From: JBFLYO01 sp040756745
GTDB lineage: Bacteria; Bacteroidota; Ignavibacteria; UBA10030; UBA6906
DNA: 62,377 nt
Reading direction: 5' to 3'
Assembly (NCBI GenBank): GCA_040756745.1
Contig: JBFLYO010000022.1
Coordinates: forward strand, 1 to 62,377
A program made the position numbers and the translations under genes. Under the pieces are notes generated by a model. It had not been told where the DNA came from. It made no database searches and worked only from the letters and a program-made list of their open reading frames with translations. Shown here one piece after another: positions 33,876 through 40,153 of the stretch (the first letter of the stretch is position 1; each line of letters starts with the position of its first letter).

Positions 33876-34557
33876 TGGAGACAACGCAGAGAATACCCCG
33901 CTCGGCGCCGGAACTCCCTGGTTTGCCCGCGTCGCGTCCGGTCTTCTGGAGGCGGGTGACGCTGCGGCTGCGCTGCGCGTATGCCGCGTGGGGACGAAGG
34001 CATTCCCGCGTTATGCCACGGGTCACCTGATGCTGGGAAAGTGCTACGATGCGCTGGGAAGACACGTTGAGGCGATGCTGGAGTACCGGCAGGTGATCGA
34101 CGTCTTTCCGGACAACCCGGTGGTGGGAGCGCTCTTGAGGAACGCCGAGGAACGCCAGCAGCAGGCGTTTGCTGCGTTTGCGGAGGCGAGGCAGCACACG
34201 TTGCAGGGGACGAGGAACAGGACGACCTTCGAGGAGTATATCGCCGAGGGAGAGAAAGCGCGCGAAACGTCGATGGAGCAGATCATCCGCAAACTGGAAG
34301 ACGCCCCCCGACAGATCGCGCCTCCGGTCAACGAAGACGTCGGCGCGGCGCCTCCCCCCGAACACCCTTCCTCAGCCCGGAGGCTTGTCACCGCGACGCT
34401 CGCGGAGATCTATGCAAGCCAGGGGGAGTACGATGAGGCGATCGAGGCATATCAGAAGCTCGCAGCCCAGCGTCCGGGGAGCGCGGAACGCTATCAGCAA
34501 CGCCTGCGGGAATTGGAAGAACTCAAACGGTCGAGCACCAACGGCACCGGACGGTGA
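33862..34557 (+). CDS. Tetratricopeptide-repeat protein, unknown role
   Basis: AGGAGGA at 33850-33856 points to a GTG start at 33862, giving 231 residues inside the end of the glycosyltransferase gene. TPR-like units are visible at about 20-85 (AAALRVCRVGTKAFPRYATGHLMLGKCYDALGRHVEAMLEYRQV) and 180-215 (TATLAEIYASQGEYDEAIEAYQKLAAQRPG), separated by a Pro/Glu-rich linker. It has no signal peptide. It probably acts as a cytoplasmic scaffold for the coupled synthase, inferred from the overlap. It is the last gene before a strong terminator. Confidence 0.8.
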   Translation: MSTADGDNAENTPLGAGTPWFARVASGLLEAGDAAAALRVCRVGTKAFPRYATGHLMLGKCYDALGRHVEAMLEYRQVIDVFPDNPVVGALLRNAEERQQQAFAAFAEARQHTLQGTRNRTTFEEYIAEGEKARETSMEQIIRKLEDAPRQIAPPVNEDVGAAPPPEHPSSARRLVTATLAEIYASQGEYDEAIEAYQKLAAQRPGSAERYQQRLRELEELKRSSTNGTGR

Positions 34558-34581
34558 GTCTCCGGGATCTCTAAAAAACAC

Positions 34582-34609
34582 TAAAGCCTCTTCGCATGAA
34601 GAGGCTTTA
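34582..34609. terminator. Bidirectional intrinsic terminator
   Basis: AAAGCCTCTTC-GCAT-GAAGAGGCTTT is a perfect stem of 11-12 pairs. The preceding CTAAAAAACA gives a T-tract on the minus strand for rpsT, and TTTAACGTTTC follows on the plus strand for the TPR gene. Confidence 0.9.
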
Positions 34610-34631
34610 ACGTTTCAATACTCCCGGCGGA

Positions 34632-34886
34632 TTACGCCAGACGGTTCACCAGCGTCGTCAGCTTCGATTTGAGATTGGCCGCCTTGTTGCGGTGGATGAT
34701 CCCCTTCGCGGCGAGCTGGTCGAGGAGTTTCACCGTTTTCTTCAACTCTCCGGCCGCCTTCGCCTTGTCCGTGGTTGAACGGATGCGCTTGATTTCAGTG
34801 CGCATGCGGGTCTTCCATTGCGCGTTCCGTGCAGCCCGCCGACGAGAGGCGCGCGCCCGTTTCTCTGCTGACGTGTGCTGTGCCAT
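34632..34886 (-). CDS. rpsT: 30S ribosomal protein S20
   Basis: The 84-residue basic protein reads MAQHTSAEKRARASRRRAARN near the start, with WKTRMRTEIKRIR and KGIIHRNKAANLKSKL in the body, the S20 three-helix pattern that binds 16S rRNA. The frame extends upstream to 35006, but ATG 34886 with AAAGGG before it is the ribosomal-protein start. It is monocistronic, with its own Bacteroidota-type promoter and a terminator. Confidence 0.95.
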   Translation of the reverse strand: MAQHTSAEKRARASRRRAARNAQWKTRMRTEIKRIRSTTDKAKAAGELKKTVKLLDQLAAKGIIHRNKAANLKSKLTTLVNRLA

Positions 34887-34935
34887 GAACCCTTTCTGCG
34901 GTGTCCGCTCCGATGGAACCATACGTTCAGGATAA

Positions 34936-34966
34936 CAAAGATACGCACTCACGCACAGAAAGTCAA
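34936..34966 (-). promoter_or_regulatory. Promoter of rpsT (Bacteroidota type)
   Basis: On the minus strand TTGACT (34966-34961), 17 bases, then TATCTTTG (34943-34936), an exact TAnnTTTG. It is back-to-back with the etfB promoter; only 7 bases separate the two TTG elements. Confidence 0.7.
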
Positions 34967-34973
34967 CGCAACC

Positions 34974-35004
34974 TTGCCTTTTTTTCGCACTGGTGGTATA
35001 TTCC
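34974..35004 (+). promoter_or_regulatory. Promoter of etfBA
   Basis: TTGCCT (34974-34979), 17 bases, then TATATTCC (34997-35004). Predicted start near 35011; etfB begins at 35066 after AGAGGAA. Confidence 0.6.
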
Positions 35005-35065
35005 ATTCCTTCCGCCGCGACACTGACGATGGCGGAAACTCCATTTGCCGATCAGAGGAACCCCG

Positions 35066-35815
35066 ATGAAGATCGTTGTGTGCATCAACCACGTTCCTGA
35101 CACTGAAACGCGGATCAAGGTCGCCCCGGACAGCCTTAGCATCGACAGGACCGGCGTGAATTGCATGATGAGTCCGTACGATGAGATTGCCGTGGAGGAG
35201 GGACTCCGACTGCGTGAGAGATTCAAGGGGGAAGTCACGGCGATCAGCCTCGGGACCGACGCACACAAGGAGACGCTGCGGAAGGCGCTTGCCATGGGTG
35301 TGGACAAAGCGGTTCTCCTCAAGGATGATGGACTGAGAGACTCGTTCGGGGTCGCGCACGGGCTGGTGGAGGAGATCCGTGGGCTGTCGCCCGACATCGT
35401 CCTCTTCGGCAAGCAGTCGATCGATTATGACGATGCCCAGGTGGGGACCCTTGTTGCCGAGATGTTGAATCTTCCCTCCGTGGCAGTTGTGGTCAAGCTC
35501 GAAGTGCAGGAAGGGGGGGGCGTGGTGTGCGAACGGGAGATTGAGGGAGGGCACGAGGTGGTCGAGACGAAACTGCCTGCGGTCTTCCTTGCCCAGAAGG
35601 GGTTGAATGAACCCCGCTACCCCTCGCTGAAAGGAATCATGGCGGCCAAAAACAAGCCGATTGAGGAAAAACCTGCGGCGGCTGCAGCGCTGCGGGTTCA
35701 GGTGACGGCGCTGCGCAAGCCCCCTGCCAAGAACCCCGGGCGGATCATCGGCAGCGATTCCTCTGCCGTTCCAGAGCTCATCCGGCTTCTGCATGAAGAA
35801 GCCAAAGTGATTTAA
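35066..35815 (+). CDS. etfB: Electron transfer flavoprotein, beta subunit
   Basis: The 249-residue protein opens MKIVVCINHVPDTETRIKV. It shows DEIAVEEGLRLRE, the KQSIDYDDAQVGTLVAEML block and the later PRYPSLKGIMAAKNKP segment, all typical of EtfB. With EtfA it forms a heterodimer carrying FAD and AMP (or a second FAD in bifurcating types) that accepts electrons from acyl-CoA dehydrogenases. AGAGGAA precedes ATG 35066. Codons 149-152 contain an eight-base G run (35513-35520). It is followed 25 bases later by etfA. Confidence 0.95.
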   Translation: MKIVVCINHVPDTETRIKVAPDSLSIDRTGVNCMMSPYDEIAVEEGLRLRERFKGEVTAISLGTDAHKETLRKALAMGVDKAVLLKDDGLRDSFGVAHGLVEEIRGLSPDIVLFGKQSIDYDDAQVGTLVAEMLNLPSVAVVVKLEVQEGGGVVCEREIEGGHEVVETKLPAVFLAQKGLNEPRYPSLKGIMAAKNKPIEEKPAAAAALRVQVTALRKPPAKNPGRIIGSDSSAVPELIRLLHEEAKVI

Positions 35816-35840
35816 CCCCAACACGAGACGACGCCCTATC

Positions 35841-36812
35841 ATGAACATTATCGCATTTGCCGAGGAGCGAGGGGGGGCATTCAAGAAATCGTCGCTGGAG
35901 GCGGTAAGCGCCGCACGCGGCATCGCAGATGTGCTGGGCGCGGAATTCGCCGCTGTAACCGTGGGTCACGGCGTGGCCGCATTGGCTTCCGAGCTTGGAT
36001 GCTACGGCGCGTTACGTGTCGTGGCAATCGATGATCCGGTCTTCGCACGTCATTCCGGTCCTGCGTATGCGAAGGCCATCGCTGAAGCCGCCCTTCAGGA
36101 AAAGGCAGAGATGGTGTTTCTGTCCGCAAGCCAAATGGGGAAGGACATAGCCCCGCGGGTGGCCCAAAAACTGGGGGCTGGCCTCGCGGCTGACTGCATC
36201 GCCCTCAAGGCGGAAGGGGGGGACGTTCTTGCAACCCGGCCGGTGTATGCCGGAAAGGCGCTTGCGGACGTCCGGATAGTGACGCCGGTCAAGGTATTTA
36301 CGCTCCGCCCAAACGTTTTTACAGCAGCGGCATCGGACGGCACGGCGAAGGTGGAGACGAAGGGTTCCACCGTCACTGCGGCGGACTGTACCGCGACGGT
36401 GCGTGACGTGAAGGTTGCAGCGGGGAGGCCAGACGTGACCGAGGCAGACATCATCGTGTCGGGAGGCCGCGGAATGAAAGGGCCTGAGTACTTTGCACTG
36501 ATCGAATCACTCGCCGACGTGCTCGGGGGGGGAATCGGTGCGTCACGCGCGGTCGTGGACGCCGGCTGGCGGCCGCATGACGAACAGGTGGGACAAACGG
36601 GAAAGACGGTTTCGCCGACACTCTACATCGCGTGCGGCATCTCGGGCGCCGTGCAACATCTCGCCGGCATGTCGTCGTCCAAGTATATCGTGGCGATCAA
36701 CAAGGACAAGGACGCGCCGATCTTTCAGATTGCGGACTACGGTATCGCCGGAGACGTGTTCGAGGTGCTTCCGGTGCTGACCGCGGAGTTGAAGAAAACG
36801 ATTGGGAAATGA
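35841..36812 (+). CDS. etfA: Electron transfer flavoprotein, alpha subunit
   Basis: The 323-residue protein has an N-terminal ETF domain and the FAD-binding C-terminal domain. Its motifs are IIVSGGRGMKGPEYF, IGASRAVVDAGWRPHDEQVGQTGKTVSP, YIACGISGAVQHLAGM and KDKDAPIFQIADYGIAGD, all conserved contacts with FAD. No ETF:quinone oxidoreductase or acyl-CoA dehydrogenase lies in the window. Three G runs of 7-8 bases interrupt the coding sequence (35871, 36216, 36525). Confidence 0.95.
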   Translation: MNIIAFAEERGGAFKKSSLEAVSAARGIADVLGAEFAAVTVGHGVAALASELGCYGALRVVAIDDPVFARHSGPAYAKAIAEAALQEKAEMVFLSASQMGKDIAPRVAQKLGAGLAADCIALKAEGGDVLATRPVYAGKALADVRIVTPVKVFTLRPNVFTAAASDGTAKVETKGSTVTAADCTATVRDVKVAAGRPDVTEADIIVSGGRGMKGPEYFALIESLADVLGGGIGASRAVVDAGWRPHDEQVGQTGKTVSPTLYIACGISGAVQHLAGMSSSKYIVAINKDKDAPIFQIADYGIAGDVFEVLPVLTAELKKTIGK

Positions 36813-36814
36813 TA

Positions 36815-36844
36815 TTGCATTTCTCCCCCGTTTTGCCGTATCAT
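36815..36844 (+). promoter_or_regulatory. Candidate promoter for the bifunctional nuclease gene
   Basis: TTGCAT (36815-36820), 18 bases, then TATCAT (36839-36844), about 40 bases before the GTG start. Read-through from etfBA is equally possible. Confidence 0.35.
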
Positions 36845-36883
36845 GATAGTGCGCAAAGTGTCTAATCAGCAGGTGGAGATCAC

Positions 36884-37468
36884 GTGGAGAAGGTGCTGGT
36901 GGATATCCTGGGGCTCTCGACGAACCCCGCAAGCGGCGGAGCGTACGCGCTGATCCTCCGTGAAGTGAACGGCAACCGGCGGCTCCCCATCATCATCGGA
37001 GCGTCGGAGGCCCAGTCGATCGCGCTTGAGATGGAGGGGATCAAGCCTCCGCGGCCGCTTACGCACGATCTGATGAAGAACATCATCGCGGCGTTCGGGG
37101 CGGAGTTGAGCGACATTGTAATCGACGATCTGCGCGACGGAACCTTTTACGCGAAGCTCAACATTGATAATCAGATGATCGACTCGCGCCCGAGCGATGC
37201 GATCGCCCTTGCTGTCCGGTACGGTGTGCAGATCTACGTTGCGGCGAGCGTGATGGACGAGGCGGCGTTCGTGCCCGATGAGGAAGAGCCGGAGGAACAG
37301 CAGCCCTCCGCAGCGCCTCAGCAAAAGCCGAAACAGCAGAAGCAGGTTGTGAAGATGACGCGCCTTGAAGTGCTCAACCAACAGCTCAAGGAAGCGATCG
37401 ACAACGAGAATTACGAAAAGGCCGCCTCCATCCGGGACGAAATCCGGAAGATAGAACTGCGCGGATAA
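36884..37468 (+). CDS. Bifunctional nuclease (BFN) family protein with UVR tail
   Basis: This 194-residue protein starts at a GTG after AGGTGGAG. The BFN/DUF151 domain covers about 1-130 (LPIIIGASEAQSIALEMEGIKPPRPLTHDLM, DSRPSDAIALAVRYGVQIYV). An acidic/Gln-rich linker follows, and a C-terminal UVR motif (about 160-192, RLEVLNQQLKEAIDNENYEKAASIRDEIRK) like that of UvrB/UvrC and ClpC. BFN proteins show RNase and DNase activity in plants; bacterial roles are unclear. The BFN-UVR fusion is common in the FCB group. Confidence 0.9.
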   Translation: MEKVLVDILGLSTNPASGGAYALILREVNGNRRLPIIIGASEAQSIALEMEGIKPPRPLTHDLMKNIIAAFGAELSDIVIDDLRDGTFYAKLNIDNQMIDSRPSDAIALAVRYGVQIYVAASVMDEAAFVPDEEEPEEQQPSAAPQQKPKQQKQVVKMTRLEVLNQQLKEAIDNENYEKAASIRDEIRKIELRG

Positions 37469-37576
37469 CAATCCACGATTGTCAATCCACAATCCACACC
37501 TGACAACCGCAACTCATAACGCTTAACTCATCACTCTCAACTCTCTCTTCTCTCTTCTCTCTCCTCTCATCTCTTC
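37468..37576. repeat. Intergenic repeat tract with CT/GA 17-mer copy 2
   Basis: This 106-base gap between convergent genes holds three elements. There is a small hairpin ACAATC-CAC-GATTGT (37468-37482), then repeated CAATCCAC units, then a polypyrimidine stretch (37541-37576). The stretch contains TCTCTTCTCTCTTCTCT at 37544-37560, identical to 16327-16343. Confidence 0.75.
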
Positions 37577-38285
37577 ACCCCACCAGCCGCTTCATCTCTT
37601 TTACCGCCCGTTCCAGTCCCACAAACACCGCGCGCGAAATCACCGCATGTCCGATGCTGACCTCTTCAATGTCCGTGATGCTACGGAAGGGGATGATATT
37701 GAGGTAGTTCAACCCGTGTCCGGCATTGATGCCGAGGCCGAGAGCGCGGGCTGAGCGCGCCATCGCACGCACAACGTCCAGCAGCTTCCGTTGTTCCTCT
37801 TCCGTGTGCGCGTTCGCGTACTCTCCGGTGTGAATCTCGATCTTGTCCGCTCCGACATCCTTTGCGGCATCAATTTGTTCCTGCAGGGGGTCAACGAAAA
37901 GGCTCACCTCGATGTCATGTTGCTGGAGGCGGCGGACCACGTCGCGCAGTTGATGCCGGCGGCCGCGGACATCGAGGCCCGATTCCGTCGTGCGCTCTTG
38001 CCGGCGCTCGGGGACGAGGGTCACCATTTCAGGAAGCGTCTCGAGAGCGATCCTGATGATCTCCTCCGTCGCGGCCATTTCCAGATCGAGCTTGGTTTTG
38101 ACTGTCTCGCGCAATATCCGCAGATCGCGGTCGTTGATGTGACGGCGATCCTCACGTAGGTGACAGACGATCCCATCGGCCCCTGCAAGCTCGCAGATCT
38201 GGGCTGCCGTGACGGGGTCGGGTTCGAGTCCGCCGCGCGCCTCACGCAGGGTAGCCACATGGTCGATGTTGATGCAGAGTCTCAT
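37575..38285 (-). CDS. pdxJ: Pyridoxine 5'-phosphate synthase
   Basis: This 236-residue TIM-barrel enzyme condenses 1-deoxyxylulose 5-phosphate with 3-amino-2-oxopropyl phosphate. It opens MRLCINIDHVATLREARGG and shows GIVCHLREDRRHINDRD, TLVPERRQERTTESGLDV, EIHTGEYAN and GLGINAGHGLNYLN, all active-site blocks. It overlaps the YbbR gene by 4 bases. Confidence 0.96.
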   Translation of the reverse strand: MRLCINIDHVATLREARGGLEPDPVTAAQICELAGADGIVCHLREDRRHINDRDLRILRETVKTKLDLEMAATEEIIRIALETLPEMVTLVPERRQERTTESGLDVRGRRHQLRDVVRRLQQHDIEVSLFVDPLQEQIDAAKDVGADKIEIHTGEYANAHTEEEQRKLLDVVRAMARSARALGLGINAGHGLNYLNIIPFRSITDIEEVSIGHAVISRAVFVGLERAVKEMKRLVG

Positions 38286-39202
38286 AGCGGCTTTCTCACG
38301 ATATACTGAACGCGTTCCGGGCGCTTGCCGACGATCTGCACTCCCGCGGGCGCGGCAATGTCTGTGTCGACGGCCCCCATAGAATCCGCGGTGATCCTCG
38401 CGTAGTCCGTGGTTACCCGGAAATCGACGGCGGAGAGCGCTGACAGCTGCTTGATCCCGGCGCGGACGACCAGCTCGATGCGCGGCGGGATGAGAATCAC
38501 CTCACGGTTCGAGGGGACGTCGGTGACGTCGACGGGGACGCCGGCGAACACCTTCTCGGCGAACGGTTCGACGGTGATGCTGATCCGAACGTCAGGAACC
38601 GAAAACGCGAGGAGATACGGACCGGGCGATGCCAGCGGGATGCGTTCGTCGAGGGGCGCTCTGAGGTTCTCAAACACACGTTGTGCGGTCGTCCATGAGC
38701 CGATGCCTTTCAGCAGCGATTCCGCGCCAACGATCGTAATGCTGTCTGGATCGACAATGGTTGGTCCGACCTGCCCATATCCCTCCCGGAAACTCGCGAC
38801 ACAATCGAGTGTTACAGGAACCCGTTTCCGGCCCGCCCGATCCAGATCGATGCGGACCGATTCGGGTTTAACGTCGATGAGCTGAATCCCCGGTGTGAGC
38901 CTCATGCGCTCCGCCACGTCGTTGTATGCCAGCGGCCTGCGCGAGGTTTGTGCGGCGGCAGAGAACGCCAGTTTCGGTTCACCCCCCATCAGGAGTCCCG
39001 CCAGACGCCAACCGTCACCGCGGAATCTCAGCTGCAATTCACGCGGGAGAGGTGATTTGACTGCGTACCCGTCGGGGATGTCCTCCAGCAGGAGGGGGAC
39101 GCTCACGGTCACCACGTACTGCTCCCGCAGGCTGACGGAGACCCAGGTCAGGATTCCAAACAGTCCGGCGATGATCAGGATATGGATGTTACGCTTGCGC
39201 AT
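38282..39202 (-). CDS. YbbR/CdaR-like protein
   Basis: The 306-residue protein has one N-terminal helix (NIHILIIAGLFGILTWVSVSL). The extracytoplasmic YbbR repeats follow: LQLRFRGDGWRLAG, RVPVTLDCVASFREGYGQVGPTIVDPDSITIVGAESLLKGI, and a second copy around VPVDVTDVPSNREVILIPPRIELVVRAG. In other bacteria YbbR/CdaR regulates the diadenylate cyclase CdaA, encoded next to it; no cdaA lies in the window. It follows the BMC terminator and overlaps pdxJ. Confidence 0.8.
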   Translation of the reverse strand: MRKRNIHILIIAGLFGILTWVSVSLREQYVVTVSVPLLLEDIPDGYAVKSPLPRELQLRFRGDGWRLAGLLMGGEPKLAFSAAAQTSRRPLAYNDVAERMRLTPGIQLIDVKPESVRIDLDRAGRKRVPVTLDCVASFREGYGQVGPTIVDPDSITIVGAESLLKGIGSWTTAQRVFENLRAPLDERIPLASPGPYLLAFSVPDVRISITVEPFAEKVFAGVPVDVTDVPSNREVILIPPRIELVVRAGIKQLSALSAVDFRVTTDYARITADSMGAVDTDIAAPAGVQIVGKRPERVQYIVRKPL

Positions 39203-39220
39203 CGGGATGGGGGGAGGGAC

Positions 39221-39252
39221 AAAAAGACTCCATCAGGGTTGCCAATGGAGTC
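39221..39252 (-). terminator. Intrinsic terminator of the BMC operon
   Basis: On the minus strand GACTCCAT (39252-39245), an 11-base loop, ATGGAGTC (39233-39226), then TTTTT (39225-39221). A perfect 8-base stem plus T-tract 12 bases after the second BMC stop. Confidence 0.8.
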
Positions 39253-39263
39253 AGGACGCGGCC

Positions 39264-39773
39264 TCAGGAGCCGGTCCGTTGTTTCATCAGCTCGTGGATC
39301 AGAAGCTCCTTGTTCGCTTTGGAGATCTCTCTCCCCTGGATGCTGAGTCCCCCGGTGTTCCGGGCAAGCGTGCGGAGCTGATGGACGGTCATCCCCTCGA
39401 GCTGGGCCTGGTATTCGGCGTCGTCGGCGCTTGCCACGAAGTCGAACTCTTCATCGACGAACTCTTCCTCCTCTTCTTCCCCCGGCGCGATGGCTTGCGG
39501 GGGGCGCTTGAGCAGGGGTTCGACCTCATCGGCAGGTCGCGGGATCACGTGGGTGGAGATGAGCTGGCCCACCCTTCCGGCGGCAGCTCCGCCGGCTTCC
39601 ACGGCCGCCTTGACGGCAGCGACTTCACCGACGATCTGGACGGTGACCAGGCCATTGCGGACATACTCGGTGCCAAGCAGGCGGACATTGGCGGTCTTGA
39701 CCATGACGTCAGCGGCCTCGAGGGAACCCACGAGGCCGCGCGTTTCGACAAGTCCAAGTGCGTAATCGAGCAT
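39264..39773 (-). CDS. BMC shell protein with acidic linker and Rho-N/SAP-like C-terminal domain
   Basis: The 169-residue protein has an N-terminal BMC domain, about 1-90 (ALGLVETRGLVGSLEAADVMVKTA, then VQIVGEVAAVKAAVEAGGAAA and STHVIPRP). Its pore-loop region reads VRNGL. A run of acidic residues covers about 97-120. The last ~40 residues (TVHQLRTLARNTGG, then SKANKELLIHELMK) resemble the Rho N-terminal/SAP helical fold. EutK is a known BMC protein with a C-terminal nucleic-acid-binding-like domain, but this fusion is different. It is cotranscribed with the other shell gene, 3 bases apart. Role of the tail is unknown. Confidence 0.9.
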   Translation of the reverse strand: MLDYALGLVETRGLVGSLEAADVMVKTANVRLLGTEYVRNGLVTVQIVGEVAAVKAAVEAGGAAAGRVGQLISTHVIPRPADEVEPLLKRPPQAIAPGEEEEEEFVDEEFDFVASADDAEYQAQLEGMTVHQLRTLARNTGGLSIQGREISKANKELLIHELMKQRTGS

Positions 39774-39776
39774 GCC

Positions 39777-40073
39777 TTACTTTCCCGCCGGGCGTTTCGG
39801 CAGGATCATTTCTACGTCGGTGTGGGGACGCGGGATGACGTGGACCGACACAAGCTCCCCGACGCGCTGTGCCGCTGCTGCGCCGGCATCTGTGGCGGCC
39901 TTCACTGCTCCCACGTCGCCGCGTACCATGACGGTGACATAACCGCCCCCGATCACTTCCTTACCGATCAACTGCACCCGCGCCGCCTTTACCATAGCGT
40001 CTGCGGCTTCGATGGATCCCACCAGGCCCTTCGTTTCAACCATTCCGAGTGCGTCCAATGAGATATCCGCCAT
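39777..40073 (-). CDS. Hexameric BMC shell protein (BMC-H)
   Basis: This 98-residue protein is a single BMC domain: ALGMVETKGLVGSIEAADAMVKAA, pore-loop region KEVIGGGYVTV, VRGDVGAVKAATDAGAAAA and VHVIPRPHTDVE. It is of the PduA/CcmK type that tiles microcompartment facets. It is about 55% identical by eye to the neighbouring shell protein over the BMC domain but with a different pore loop. It is the first gene after a near-consensus promoter. No pentamer (EutN/CcmL) or trimer gene is in the window. Confidence 0.95.
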   Translation of the reverse strand: MADISLDALGMVETKGLVGSIEAADAMVKAARVQLIGKEVIGGGYVTVMVRGDVGAVKAATDAGAAAAQRVGELVSVHVIPRPHTDVEMILPKRPAGK

Positions 40074-40122
40074 GGGTGTCGTTCTCCTTGTTTGGTCGGG
40101 CGTTACGCGTTACGGGGGCAGG

Positions 40123-40153
40123 GGAATATACCCAAGCCCCGAATCATTGTCAA
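40123..40153 (-). promoter_or_regulatory. Strong promoter of the BMC operon
   Basis: On the minus strand a perfect TTGACA (40153-40148), a 17-base spacer, then TATATTCC (40130-40123). It begins at the last base of the YfhO gene, so the shell genes are transcribed independently of the polysaccharide cluster. Confidence 0.75.

Noticed and set aside
38895..40061. 388-codon open frame on the + strand opposite the BMC and YbbR genes
   Set aside because: The protein has low-complexity, Arg/Ser-rich stretches and no family motifs. The minus-strand BMC and YbbR genes have clear domains, a promoter and a terminator. It is a GC-driven shadow frame.
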